From positions 124,001 through 188,000 of the forward strand of contig MU405276.1 of the NCBI GenBank assembly GCA_022836615.1: a stretch of DNA of 64,000 nt, in the 5' to 3' direction. This document shows positions 47,301 through 59,269 of this stretch, one piece after another (position 1 is the first letter of the stretch; every line of letters starts with the position of its first letter). Source of the DNA: Annulohypoxylon bovei var. microspora. Its lineage: Eukaryota; Ascomycota; Sordariomycetes; Xylariales; Hypoxylaceae. The notes beneath the pieces are model-generated. The model made no database searches. It was given only the letters and a program-made list of their open reading frames with translations, and was not told where the DNA came from. The translations under genes were made by a program, and so were the position numbers.

Positions 47301-50300
47301 ATGATGATGGATTCTAACAGCTCGGCTGTAATATATGAGGTGTCTATGCCCCACTGCATTTTGAATATGTTGTCGTTTCCGCGTGTCTCCGATAAACTCT
47401 GGGATTCGCCCACTACTCTTATCTCGCCCTTTTCTATGGCAATAACGCACTTCGGCTCAGTGTTTTCATCTACTTGAAGGACAGTAGTGTTGAAATTAGT
47501 CGAATGAGGAAGCGTATCGCTCAAATCACAAATGACTTCAAGCCGGTTGCCTGGATTGTTGGTGATATCTGCAGAGACAAACGTATCTCCAATAAAAAGG
47601 GGCATCACAGAACCCTGAACTGAATGTTGCTGGAATAAAGGAACACATGTTTGGATTACTCCATCAAGGGTAGCGGGGTGGATGAGATGGGGTTGCATAA
47701 ATTGTGATGGCATAGTTGCTGCGATATCTGGAATGAAAATGCTGTTTAGCGACTGGAAATCTGCTACTCGAGCTTCCTTGTTGACCGCAAAGTTAGGTCC
47801 GTACAAATTTCCCGTTGCTGCCATCTGTGCATATAAATCATCTTGTTTAATAACTCTGGTGCAAGAATCCCGCGCATTTCTCAGGTAGTCTTCAGGAGAT
47901 TCGAGGTTCAGGCCAGTCTCTGGGCGCTGCTCAAATTCGTCGAGCCCCGCTGCAAACGTGGTCGAAATACATCCAGTACAGTGTTTTTGCCATTTGCCTT
48001 GATCAGACACTGAAAAGACGCTAAACTCATACTTTTCATTCACATCGGAAGATCGAAAGGTAAGAATTGTTTCGATACCTCGCGAATCTTTCGGTAGCGT
48101 CAAAGACTTCTTGAAATATACGTTCTTCAAGCGGTAGCCCTTAGCCACTAGATCAGGGCGGCAGTCTTGATCTAGCTGCATCATAGCTTGGATGGCCATA
48201 GTCATGTAACCGGCTGCAGGGAAAATAATAAAATTGTCGACTACGTGGTCCTTCAACCAAGGCAGACGGTCTGTACGCAAGATGTTGCGCCAGCTAGGCT
48301 GACTATCGGGCGATGTGATAATCCGAGATCCAAGAAGGTCATGATGAGGATGACGCCTGCTTCGATATTCCCGGCTCAGCCGCGATTCTTCCCAGTGGAT
48401 CGTGGTATGGTCCCAATGATATGGAGGTAAATCTTGTAAGACAATGGGTGATCGACTCGAGATACCGAGTGATGCTGCTGCCCCCACATCGAACTCACCA
48501 CCAAACATGAATAAGCCTGAACCTGTAGCAATGAGCGAATCGCAACTATTTTCACCTCGAACTAGTGTCGGGATGTAATTGTACAATAAACCTTCAGCTT
48601 GTGACTCTGCCAGTGTTTGTCTGATAGGCCCCGCTAAAGCTTTGTGCGGGCCAACCTCGATCATGCCGAATGAAGTTTGACCAATCTCTTGGCATAAGCG
48701 TTGTAAGGCAGAGGAGAAGCGAACTGGAGATACTAAGTTCTCAACCCAATACGAAGGGCCAAAACCATCACGTTTCTCTTCTCCTGTTACGGTGGAAAAG
48801 AAACGCGTTGTCGGGCTCGCCGAGCCAGATTCTACTCCTTCTAATCGAGATAGATAGTCATCGCTTACCAACCTCATATGATGAGAGTGGTATGCTGTGT
48901 CGACTCTGAGCTGGCGCGCGAATACCCCATCAGCATCGAGGGCTACCTTCAAATCCCATATAGCTTCCGCATCGCCGGAGACCGTAGTGCTTGACGGACT
49001 GTTCATGCAGGCAATTTCAACCCCGGAAACTGCAAGCTTGCTCATGTACTTTTCTACATCTTCTTGGCCGAGCCCAACAGCCATCATGGATCCAGGTTGA
49101 GAGGCGCGATTTCTAGATGCCTCTGCGAGGAAGCTCCGATGGTATGAAATACGAATTGCCGCACTGTGCGTGATGGCGCCGGCGGCGTATGCAGCTGCTA
49201 TCTCGCCGCTAGAGTGACCGATCACAGCAGCTGGATGGACGTTCCAGCTCTTCAGCAGGTCAACAAGAGCCAGTTGAATCGCAGTGCTCGCTGGCTGGCC
49301 ATATTTGCTGTCGTTTAATAGACTGGAAGATCCATCTCGAGAAAGCTCGTCGATCAAGCTCCATTGAGCACCGAGACTTTGTAAAATCGCTTCCGAGAGA
49401 GAAATAGACCGAGAAAACTCGTTATCTCCTAAAAGCAAATGATAGCCCACTGCAATGTTTATAGTCAGTATTCTAAATTTATACAGTCTTGTGAGAAATA
49501 TTGAGGATTGAACGCCTCAAGGCTCAGGATTGGGAGAAAAGGGGTAATGTATAAGTCGGGATCCTAAGCACTTACTTTGAGCCCATTGAGCACCCTGTCC
49601 TGTAAACACGAAGATGGTTGAAATATGTCCTAGAACTCTATTTCGTCCAAGGCTATCAGCTCCGAGACTTTTGACCAACGACTCAACATTTTGAGCGACC
49701 ACACTTGAGCGCCACTGGAAAGGAGATCGTCGAGTTGCCAAGGTATGCGAAAGGTCGTCTAGATTGACATGGTTGTTGTGCATTAGGTAATCTTTTAGTC
49801 CGACGATAGTACGCAAGAGAGAGTGCTCAGATCTTGCCGAAAGGGTAAATAAATGCTGCGAGGATTTTCCGTGGTTGGCAATGTTCTCCTTTTTCATATG
49901 GACGATATGGTGATCCCCCATTCCGTTAGTGACCCCATTAACCCCTGCAGTATAATTGCTAGCACTTTGATTCCGCCCAGATTCTAATACTACCATAGCA
50001 TTTGTACCACCGAATCCAAAACTGTTAACAACAGCCCTTCGGGTTACTTGTGCTGATGGCCAAGGTGTAAGTGATTGAGCTATCTGTTGATTATATGATT
50101 AGTGTTCAAATATTTAGATGCACGGTCCCTACCTAACAACGGATTGGTCTCACCTTAATGTTCCATTTTTCGGGTTCAATTCCTGGTTTGAAAGTTTCAA
50201 GATGCAAATTTGGAGGAATTAAACCCTTTTCCATAGCCACAACTGTCTTTATGAGACCAGCCGTGCCACTGGCAGCTTCTGAATGTCCGATATTTTGCTT

Positions 50301-51505
50301 CGATGCCCCAACGAACAGGGGCAATTGACTATCACGGCCTTCACAGAAGACATCGCGAATAGACAGCATCTCAGCAAGATCCCCTGCTTTAGTTCCGGTT
50401 CCATGTGCTTCAGCATATTGCACCTCAGCAGGAGTGAAATCTAAATGGCGGAATAAGGATCGCGCCAGACGTTCTTGCGCGAGCTGGTTGGGAAGTGTGA
50501 TACCGTTGGTCCGACCATCCGAGTTAACTCCAGAGCTTCTTATGATAGCCCGGATATTGTCACCATCGCGTACCGCATCATCAAGTCGTTTTAGCGCAAT
50601 CATACCGACGCCTTCTGCTCGTCCGTACCCATTTCCACGAGCATCGAAGGTATAAGATCTGCCTTCGCCGTTGAATAACCTAGAATAGACTGTAAGCTTT
50701 GGGAAATTTTTCACCGTATATAATAAACACCCACCCAGTTAATGACATAAGAGCCATCTGATCAGGAGAAAATATCAACCCGACTCCACCTGCCAATGCC
50801 ATTTTGGTCTCACCGGCACGAAGACTCTGACAGGCCGAGTTCACAGCGACCAGGCTTCCAGAACATGCAGTGTCAAGCATGATAGATGGTCCTTGTAGGT
50901 CAAATACATACGATACTCTATTTGCAAGTAATGGCCGGGCTATACCGGTATTGTGGTATCTTGTAAACGAGAGAGGATCTTTGTGGGCTATTTGTTCATA
51001 GTCGTGACCAAACATCGCCACTTTGTTTTTGTCAGCAACTTTTATCATCAGAATAATTTTATCATCTTACCGAAGATGCCAGTATCTGATCCTCTAAATC
51101 TTTGCATAGGGATTCCTGCATTTTCGACAGCTTCCCAAGAGGTCTCAAGCACGACTCGTTGCTGTGGATCAAGAGCTTCTGCTTCTACAGAGGATATGCC
51201 GAAGAAAGCAGCATCAAATGCAGCAATAGACTGGTTGATGAAATGCCCCCCTTTTTGATTTATGGATCCTGGAGCATCGGGGTCAGGATGATAGAATGAA
51301 TCTCCGTTGAATCGGTCTGGGGGAACTTCAGTCCAGCCGTCCCGGCCTTCGGCGACCACTGACCACAAGGCTTCTGGGCTGTTGGCCCCGGCTGGATAGC
51401 GGCAGCCCACTATAGTGTTAAATGTTAGTATATGTTCTCCGTAAAAGGGTTATCGTGAAACTTACTGCCAATGATGGCAATAGGGACTGGTTCTGACTTT
51501 GACAT
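41372..51505 (-). CDS. Highly reducing polyketide synthase with C-terminal carnitine acyltransferase (cAT) domain
   Basis: Iterative type I synthase of 3130 residues that builds a reduced, C-methylated polyketide chain. Eleven exons: 51505-51466, 51409-51071, 51020-50735, 50679-50154, 50083-49576, 49449-44381, 44311-43028, 42963-42960, 42845-42586, 42532-41565, 41480-41372. Together they are 9393 nt with consistent phases. Domains with key residues: KS (LDTACSGS, Cys near 179; EAHGTGT; NIGHSEA), AT (GHSSGEIAAA, Ser near 641), DH (LKDHVVDNFIIFPAAGY, His near 969), C-methyltransferase (LELGAGTGGTT, near 1434), ER (VLIHAASGGVGQ, near 1964), KR (GGLGGLGKHLC; SNYAAG), ACP (MALDSLIATEI, Ser near 2483) and cAT (from about 2546; EHTMVDGTTF with catalytic His near 2845). 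In the characterised Trichoderma HR-PKS of this architecture, cAT moves the chain reversibly from the ACP to a small acceptor. All active sites look intact. The 4-nt exon is discussed separately. Confidence 0.93.
42960..42963 (-). other. Predicted 4-nt microexon (TGCA) of the polyketide synthase
   Basis: The four bases lie between an upstream intron (43027-42964, GTGAGT donor, GCTAAC branch, TATAG acceptor) and a downstream intron (42959-42846, GTAAGC donor, GACTAAC branch, TGCAG acceptor). Including them gives ILCMETVYWLF, which matches the LCM...Y..LF signature of carnitine/choline acyltransferases, and keeps the frame. Leaving them out shifts the frame. Confidence 0.75.
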
Positions 51506-52632
51506 CTTGACTATATCGTGCTATGATATCGTCCCAGAGTATAACAATACCTAGACATGAATCCCGATGACTACCTACTTACCTACATGACTTAGATAGC
51601 TAGAGGACTAGGAACCATCATTTATACTAGGTTCCCCAGATCGCATGATAGTTCCCATCTTAGCGCGCTAGCCTCCGCATTCTCACCCATTGAATTCTGA
51701 CCATCGACTACACAATCCCTTACATGCCTTGGGAAGAGGGGGATTCGTTCCCATGGCGTGATATTATGCAGCTTACTTGTTTCCTAGATACAGGAGCTCC
51801 GCAAAAGAATGACTCTCTTGATACACAAAAGGTATAACGTCAGATAGATACCCGATTTGACGGCCAATACATAGGCTATCTTATCGTGGAACCTTACGTG
51901 GGATCAAAAGAGGAAGACGGGAGAATACATGATATGGGTACATTCACAGACTAGTAGTTGTACTTGAGACGTCATATCTCGTGAGATTCAGAAGCTATTG
52001 ACAGACATGAGTAGGTATAACCGCGTGAGTTCAAGACCGATACCTACTTACGTGTGTGTCTAGGTACCTAGGTAGATACTATGATATTCCAGCCGCCTAG
52101 TTGTTATCAAAGTTGTAAATATCACGTTGATGATTGCTTTGCCCCCTTAAAATGCACTAAAGGATATTGCCTTGCGGAATATGTAGAGGAATTTCGATAT
52201 ACTATGTAATAACCTAGGTTCGACGATGAGGATTGAGCTTACGGAGACACACATACGTACCTAGGTAATGTAACGTTGGAACTTGGAAGAGTTGCGACGT
52301 TTCGCGCTAAGGTTTATCATAGGCTGCTTCGTATAATTGCCTGCGATAGTAAAAATTATACTCTTAGTTGAAGAGTTGAGGAGTATACATGGAAGTCTCG
52401 GGTTAGTCTTCGGAAGAAAATGGATTCCGGGACCGGGGGAAACGGGGTTAACTGCGGCTTAGTCACTTCCAATTGGTGTAACATTAGTAACCCCTGAAAG
52501 ACCCATATTTAGCCGGGCACAGTGGGGTAAGGGTCATATTTTTGATAATTTCATGATTTTACGATTTTACATGTTTTTAATCTGGCGCGATTGAAGTAGA
52601 GGATAATATTCCACTCGTTTAATGGAATAAAT
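51506..52632. promoter_or_regulatory. Divergent promoter region between the polyketide synthase and MRF1
   Basis: 1.1 kb holding the synthase promoter (leftward) and the release factor promoter (rightward). It has repeated ACCT/AGGT motifs (51569-51585, 52040-52076, 52257-52267). No regulator gene is present. I see no obvious Zn2Cys6-type CGG palindrome pair. Confidence 0.45.
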
Positions 52633-54083
52633 ATGTTGACATCGCAATGGGTGTGCCGTCGTTGTATGGAGGCATTGGCGCAACCTCGAAATCGCCAATT
52701 CTTCCGATTAGCTAGCACAGGTACACATTCACCCTCACATTCACCACATTTATCACATTTATCGCATTCACATACGCATTCACATACGCATACACATACG
52801 CATACACACATACCTAGGTAGTTAAAACTCTAGGAAAGAAGTCTTTCTAGCTGACACGCCCTTAAGATGCGAAAACAACATTGCCACCTTTCCTCCTTCA
52901 ACGAGCACGAAACCTAGCTACCGAACATGACAAGCTCGCAAGCACCCTCGAGACCGACTTCGACTCCAAGACCGCCAAGCGCGTGGGTGAATTATCGCGC
53001 GTCGCAGAAGCCCTGAAGAACTGGGACATATCGCAATCCTCTATATTGGAGCTTACCGGTCTCCTGCAATCGCAAGATGCCGAACTACGCCAACTAGCCA
53101 AGGACGAGTTATTGACCACCAATGCCAGAGTAGACACCCTGGCCACCGCTCTGTCGGCCTCACTTACCCCGCGCGATCCTTTTGCAGATATGCCCTGCTT
53201 GCTCGAGGTGCGGCCAGGCCCAGGCGGAATGGAGGGCCGCTATTTCGCGGATACACTCTTCCGCATGTATAAGTTGTACTGCGTGCGAAAGGGAATACGC
53301 ACCAACGTGTTGAAATACGAGGTCGTCGACGGCGGCGAGTTAACCGCATATGGTGTCAGCGAGTCCCCGCTACAAGAAGCAGTCCTCGAGGTCCTCGACG
53401 CCGGCGCGTTCGACTTATTCCGGGGGGAAGCAGGTATGCACCGAGTCCAACGCATACCGTCTACCGAAACACAGGGGCGCACGCACACCAGCGCCATAGC
53501 GGTCTGGGTGCTCCCCTTGTTCCCCGAAAACGAAACCGAAATGCCGAGTCAGTTGAATTTGAAAGACCCGAACAGCATATTCTTCGTAGATCCGAAGGAA
53601 GTCAAGGAAGAGAAAATGCGGGCCAGCGGTGCGGGCGGCCAGCACGTCAACAAAACAGAGAGCGCGATTCGGCTAACTCACGAGCCGACGGGTTTGTCGG
53701 TGTCCATGCAGGATTCGCGGTCGCAGCATCGCAATCGTGCGGCCGCGTGGACGTTATTGCGATCGCGCATCGGCCAGCGCAGGAGGGAAGAACGGGAGGA
53801 GGAGGCCCGGGCGATGAGGAATAGCGTGTTGAGCAAGGACCAGATCACGCGTGGTAACAAGATCCGCACTTATAACTACAGCCAGGACCGGTGTACGGAC
53901 CACAGGAGCGGCTTAGATGTTCATAACTTACCAGACGTACTACTGGGCGGGGAGACCCTCGATAAGATCGTGGACAGCACGAAGGAATGGCTCGTCCAGA
54001 GAGATATTGAGGCTCTGCTTGCCGAGGAGGCTGCTGCGGCACATCCGACTACGACTAAGGAAGGGAAAAAAACAAAGAAATGA
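52633..54083 (+). CDS. MRF1: Mitochondrial peptide chain release factor 1
   Basis: Class I release factor that ends mitochondrial translation at UAA/UAG. Exons 52633-52720 and 52867-54083 give 434 residues. The N terminus is basic and aromatic, as a mitochondrial presequence should be (CRRCMEALAQPRNRQFFRLA). The PCRF domain follows (LLEVRPGPGGMEGRYFADTL). Then comes the catalytic loop RASGAGGQHVNKTESAIRLT with the universal GGQ that triggers peptidyl-tRNA hydrolysis, and NKIRTYNYSQDRCTDHRSGL near the end. The recognition loop lies in the HRVQRIPSTETQGRTHTSAI stretch typical of RF1. The single intron (52721-52866) is filled with CA-rich microsatellite sequence. Confidence 0.95.
52721..52866 (+). 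repeat. CA-rich microsatellite filling the MRF1 intron
   Basis: From about 52724 to 52812 the intron is built of CACATT/CACATA/CATACG-type units, mostly 6-mers. If retained, it would read as a His/Thr/Ser-rich peptide and stop at about 52821. Confidence 0.8.
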
Positions 54084-55751
54084 ATTTTCTGATCTAATTA
54101 TACCAATTATCTCTCCCACATATATACCTGAAGTACATATACGGAACTTATGGGAATTTCAGAGGACCAACTATTTTCGAGGCCTATCACGAGGCACATC
54201 ACGAGACACGAAGTTATCCTATGAATATCCATTTCCGCTAGGTACGTGATTTCTTAGAACTCTCTGTCTCTCAAACCCTTTCCACTAAAACTTAGTAGAC
54301 TAAGAGATGCCTCAAGTCTTATTTTAACTTCAGACTAAGCCCTATCACACTTAGAATTCGTAGATTACAAGCAGGACCGGCTCTAATTACTAGCAATGCG
54401 TTCAGGCCATTCGGCCGGGCTTCACCTCCGGATCCGTCAGCTCCTCCGTCCACCAATTAAAAGCCGGTCTAAGCTGCCACCTTCCGACTACAACGCCATC
54501 GACGCCATCGACGCCATCGACGCCATCGACGGATAGTAGGCATCGATCTACAGGACTGACACCCCACCACCTCGTATCTGCCTCCTCACCCATTTTCAAG
54601 CATGATGCGATGCTTCTCAGGTAGTTCAGGATACCCCTGACTAAAATTTTCTTCTCGAGCCAGCCTCGGTACCTAGAATGGGCTTTATAAAAATCTCATC
54701 GTCCCGGATCGATTAAACCATCCACTACGAGTAACCGCTAGAATGTTTGTAGAAGCTCGTGTTTGCGCCCCCTGTGACATCAATCCCTAAATTCAGCTAT
54801 AGGCAACTGCTTATCGTAGAACTCGCTAACGGTACCTGATGAGCTTCCTAAACGGGCAATGACCGGATTTGCTAAATCGGATTCCGCCGCTGGTCTCATT
54901 CGTCTAATTCCCCGCAGATAAGTCACCACTGGCAATGAATGAGCGTGGTATAGTATCGCTTGGGGTAGGTAAGGTAGGATTGGAGAAGCTGGAGGGTGGA
55001 TGATCAAATTACGCCTTATTCTCTACTACTAGGTACGGCTGATAGTTCTGAGACTTTGATTCATGCGTACAAAAAACTTGGGGTTTACGGAATGTTGCCA
55101 TATGTTGCCGTACCAACCATACGACCAGACGAATGACACGGACGGATAAGGCCTTAAAGATCTTCACTATCCGGTTCTGATCGACAAGTACCTGAGCGGC
55201 ACGACCAGGCACCGTTTATTTTCCCCTCACTCGTTTTATTTTTGTTTCCCGGTTGCCCAGTGCTCGAGTGCTTTTTTTCCTTTTTCCTTGTGGTACGCTG
55301 CACGGCTTCTCGGTACGTCTTTGCATCACCACGTAGCATCCGACGAGACATGGGGTGGACGGCAGGGCTATCTCGCACCAGCCAGACCAGCTACCTATCC
55401 TGGTAACCGTCGAGCGATGGCGAAATGATCATGGATGTTGCAGATGGGATTAATGTAGGTACTATGCAGTAGGACCAGAACACGACTAGACGGCTTTGAT
55501 GATCCCGGCAGAGTTGAGTTGTTGATATTGTTGATCTAATCCACTGCCAGCTGCAGCTCGGATTTTTGTTATTTCTTTTATTTTGGTTCCTCCTCCATTC
55601 CCAACCTTCTCTGCTCCCCCTCTACCTGCAGCTACCACCTTGCCCAGAGTCTCGGCGCAAGTAAATTTGGAATCGGAAAAGCTTCCTAGTTCAATTGGGG
55701 TTCATTGGGTCATAATAATTCAAATCGTTTCGTGAATACCTGCGGCCCAGC
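54084..55751. other. Long intergenic region
   Basis: About 1.7 kb with the 9-bp minisatellite at 54494. The right end is the leader of the carboxypeptidase gene and is pyrimidine-rich (55560-55640). No gene is seen. Confidence 0.5.
54494..54531 (+). repeat. 9-bp minisatellite (CGCCATCGA), four copies
   Basis: Four perfect tandem copies of a 9-mer in the gap between MRF1 and the carboxypeptidase. On the minus strand it reads as repeated Val-Asp-Gly, but the surrounding frame is short and has no other coding signs. Confidence 0.85.
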
Positions 55752-57702
55752 ATGCATTGGCCAAAGCTTGTCTCCGGACTTCTGCTGTCCGGTGCTGCCG
55801 TCACAGAGGCCAAGCGAAGCTTCCAGCACGTGGGCAAGAAGGACATCACTCCGAAATCTAGCATCTCCGACCGCGAAAGCGCTCTCGAGCACTTCCTAGC
55901 TACGCGACAGGTCCCGGCAGCCAAGTTCGCTAATGCCAACACTACTAGTAAGGAACCCTCTCTTACCCGCTGTATAGCGAATAATTCATAGCTAACCGGT
56001 GGTATTATCGCTTCAACAGAGTTCGCCGTAAACGGCACTGGCATTCCTGACATCGACTTCGATGTCGGCGAGTCCTACTCCGGCTATCTCCCCATCACCG
56101 ACAACCCGGACGACACGGACGAGCTGTTCTTCTGGTTCTTCCCGACGTCGACGCCCAATTCGACCGAGAAGGAGATCCTCCTATGGCTTAACGGCGGCGT
56201 AAGTAGCACTCCCGTTCCCCGATTTTTTTTATTACTAGGTCCTAACAAAATCATAAATATAGCCCGGCTGCTCCTCGTTCGAAGGCCTGCTCCAAGAGAA
56301 CGGCCCCTTCATCTGGCAATACGGCACGCTCAAGCCCGTGCCGAACCCGTGGGCGTGGAACCGGCTCACCAATGTGGTGTGGGTGGAGCAGCCCATCGGG
56401 ACCGGGTTCTCGCGGGGCACGGTGACGGCGCGCGGCGAGGAGGACGTGGCCGCGCAGTTCCTCGGGTTCTGGAAGAACTTCGTCGACACCTTCGCGCTGC
56501 AGGGGTACAAGGTGTACATCGCCGGCGAGTCCTACGCCGGCGCGTACTGCCCGTACATCGCCTCGGCCATGCTGGACAAGAACGACACCGCGTACTACGA
56601 CGTGTCCGGCATGATGATCTACGACCCCGTCCTCGGCGACGACGTCGTCCAGGACTCCGCCACCACCGTCCCCTTCGTCGACTACCACCGCAACCTCATG
56701 ACCTTCAACGACTCCTTCAGCGCCTACATCCACGGCCTCCACGACTCCTGCGGCTTCGCCGACTACAACGACAAATACCTCGCGTATCCGCCCTCCGGCC
56801 CGCAGCCCCCCAACTACGCCCAGAGCGTCAGCCGCGAGTGCCGCGGCCTCTGGGACGCCGTCCTCAGCGAGGCCCTGAGCATCAACCCCTGCTTCGACGT
56901 GTACCAGGTCGCCACCACCTGCCCCCTGCTCTGGGACGTGCTCGGCTTCCCCGGCACCATCGGCTACCTGCCCGAGGGCGGCGAGATCTACTTCGACCGC
57001 GCCGACGTCAAGCAGGCCATCCACGCCGACGTGAACACGACGTGGGAGGAGTGCTCGTCGTCCGACGTCTTCGTCGGCGGCGACTCCTCCGACCCGTCGT
57101 CCTGGGTCGTGCTCCCGCACGTCATCGACGCCACCAAGAACGTCATCATCGGCCACGGCTCGCTCGACATGATCCTGCTGCCCAACGGCACCCTGCTCAC
57201 CATCCAGAACACCACCTGGGGCGGCGCCCTCGGCTTCCAGTCGCCGCCCGTCGAGCCCTTCTTCGTGCCGTACCACACGCTCAGCACCGCCGACGAGATC
57301 GAGTCGTCGTCGGACGCGACGGCGCTGGGCTCCATCGCGGCGGCGGGTGTGCTCGGCACGGCGCACACGGAGCGCGGGCTGACGTACGTGTCGGTGGACC
57401 TGTCGGGGCACATGATCCCGCAGTACGCGCCCAGCGCGGCGTTCCGCCAGCTCGAGTTCCTGCTGGGCCGCGTCGACAGCCTGAGCAGCGTCCAGCCCTT
57501 CACCACCGAGCCCGACTACCCCCAGCCGCCCGCCAGCGACCTGGGCAACGGCACCGGGCCCGCCACGTTCAGGGCCGCGGTGCTGGAGAACGGGACCGCG
57601 ACGGTGGAGGCGACGAAGAAGAGCGCCGCGGCGAGGGTGGGGATGGGCGCTGTGGTGGTGGCGCTGGCGGCGGTGGGTGTGGTTGTGGTGACGAGTCTGT
57701 GA
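55752..57702 (+). CDS. Serine carboxypeptidase (peptidase S10), GPI- or membrane-anchored
   Basis: Secreted exopeptidase of 604 residues that removes C-terminal amino acids. Exons 55752-55947, 56020-56198 and 56263-57702. A signal peptide lies at about residues 1-20. S10 motifs: LLWLNGGPGCSSFEGLLQEN (oxyanion hole), NRLTNVVWVEQPIGTGFSRG, IAGESYAGAYCPYIA with nucleophile Ser215, GHGSLDMILLPNG with Asp427, and DLSGHMIPQYAPSAAFRQLE with His508. The Cys pairs of the family are also present. The C terminus is a spacer ending in a hydrophobic stretch (VGMGAVVVALAAVGVVVVTS), fitting a GPI signal or membrane anchor, as in the fungal Kex1/cpdS-like group. The third exon is far richer in G/C at third codon positions than the first two. 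Confidence 0.93.
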
Positions 57703-58495
57703 ATGGTTTGATTGCTAGGGAGATCAGATCAGATCAGATTAGATCGGGATGGTATACCCGCTTAATGGCCGAGGATGTCTCCTAAGTAGCTACGGAGTAA
57801 AATGAAATGAATGAATTATATGCCTTCTAATATCTTGAATACTGAGGGAGTGAATGAGTGGGTGTATCATAATCAGCTGTCTTACTTGCTATTGCTAGGT
57901 ATCTCGAAGTGAGGTAAAATGTACGATTTGAAAGCTACTTCTTGCTTACGACGTGAATTACCAGGTATGGTATAAAGAAGCTGCCGGTTACCTTAGCTAA
58001 TAGCAATTCAGCATGTTCATCTAAATCCCTTTCATGATAAAGGCCAATGCATGTCTTAGGTAGACGGTGATACCACCCTTACCTAGAAAGTACGAGACAG
58101 GGGTTTTAATTTTGGAACCTAGCAAAATTCCTACACCAACGCCACTTAAAATCGAGGAAATCGTAAGTTGAAATAGTCGTAATGAATTGTGATACATGAG
58201 GGGAGTAGAAAAGCGAACTACACCAGGTCCTACCCAACTAATTCGTATCAGAGTAATCATAGGGCATCACCGAACTCGTCAAACCAGCCTGCCGCCCCGT
58301 TCTCCTCACCCCCACCCCCCTCATTCGCTATGGTATCAGCCCAGATTATGTTCGTTCATGTTCATGATGAATTCGAGAACTTTCCTCCCGAACGAATTTT
58401 GCTCCCCCCAGCTTGGTCCCTAACGCCTTGCTAATTTTGAAATTCCAGATTTGGATATACAGGTCTTATGACAATCTCAGCCGAGGCTGGACAAA
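57703..58495. other. Intergenic region between convergent genes
   Basis: About 800 bp with a short ATCAG-type tandem repeat near 57722-57745. No gene is seen. Confidence 0.5.
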
Positions 58496-59269
58496 TCACG
58501 GCTCGAACAGTGTCTTTCCTTCCCGTCGCTTAAGCTCCCGTATCTCTCTCAGTACGGCGATGACACCGTTGTTCCGCAACCGTTCTAGCACGATACGCAT
58601 CCCGTCCCGAGACTTGATCATTTGGTCGTCGGTCTTGTTGGAAGCGATGGACTCGATGCTTCGCTGGATTCGCTTGGCACCCCAGCCCGAGATCCAATCG
58701 CCGAATCGTCGTGGGCCTTGTTCCTCCCCATAATCAATAGACTCTGCCACCGCCGCCTCGTGCTTTTTACCACCACCCAGGGTAGAACGGTAGGAAAGGG
58801 TAGTGGTGACGAAAGTGTTGGGGGTCGGCAGCCGCGGAGCCTTGTGAGATGGAGAGCTGGTTACGGCCGACGTAGGCTGGTCGGGAGGAGTAACAGAGTA
58901 GTGCTGCTGCTCGACTACACTCAAGACTCCGGTATAGTTCAGGTTCTTGCTCTCGGTCTTCATCCAGCCTTGTTTGATATCCACAACGCTAGTCTCGAGG
59001 ACGTAGCTCGACTTGTCACCACCCCCACCCGTGACACTACTCGGCAACAGTTTTACTACGGCAGACGGCAAACGGGTCTTCTTCATATGAATGCGGGTCG
59101 TGTATAGTCTACCGGTTTTGGGGTCGACATGCGACGAGATGGTGTCGGTGGAGAGGACATGGCTGGAGAAGGGATTGAGCTGAGGCGAGTAATACCGAAG
59201 GAAGAAGGCGAGAGTGACGGTGGGGAATGGGTGAGAGTAGGCGTGGTTTGTGGTGTGGGTGAGGACCAT
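58496..59269 (-). CDS. PRELI/MSF1 (Ups-family) phospholipid transfer protein
   Basis: Single-exon protein of 257 residues. PRELI/Ups proteins shuttle phosphatidic acid or phosphatidylserine across the mitochondrial intermembrane space, usually with Mdm35. The domain starts right at the N terminus (MVLTHTTNHAYSHPFPTVTL), as in the family, which is why I choose the ATG at 59269 over longer frames. Conserved blocks follow: RYYSPQLNPFSSHVLSTDTI, PKTGRLYTTRIHMKK, SYVLETSVVDIKQGWMKTES and KNLNYTGVLSVVEQQHY. A longer than usual Pro/Ser-rich insertion (SVTPPDQPTSAVTSSPSHKA) lies before the last strand. The C-terminal helix reads KSRDGMRIVLERLRNNG. Whether it is the Ups1 or the Ups2 type cannot be said by eye. 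Confidence 0.9.
   Translation of the reverse strand: MVLTHTTNHAYSHPFPTVTLAFFLRYYSPQLNPFSSHVLSTDTISSHVDPKTGRLYTTRIHMKKTRLPSAVVKLLPSSVTGGGGDKSSYVLETSVVDIKQGWMKTESKNLNYTGVLSVVEQQHYSVTPPDQPTSAVTSSPSHKAPRLPTPNTFVTTTLSYRSTLGGGKKHEAAVAESIDYGEEQGPRRFGDWISGWGAKRIQRSIESIASNKTDDQMIKSRDGMRIVLERLRNNGVIAVLREIRELKRREGKTLFEP

Noticed and set aside
52633..52821. His/Thr-rich 62-residue protein
   Set aside because: It is read-through of the MRF1 first exon into its repeat-filled intron.
56251..57411. 386-codon minus-strand open frame opposite the carboxypeptidase (and a 478-codon plus-strand frame at 56349-57785)
   Set aside because: Arg/Val/Gly- or Arg/His/Pro-rich low-complexity proteins, created by the high GC3 of the real S10 exon on the plus strand, which has all its catalytic motifs.
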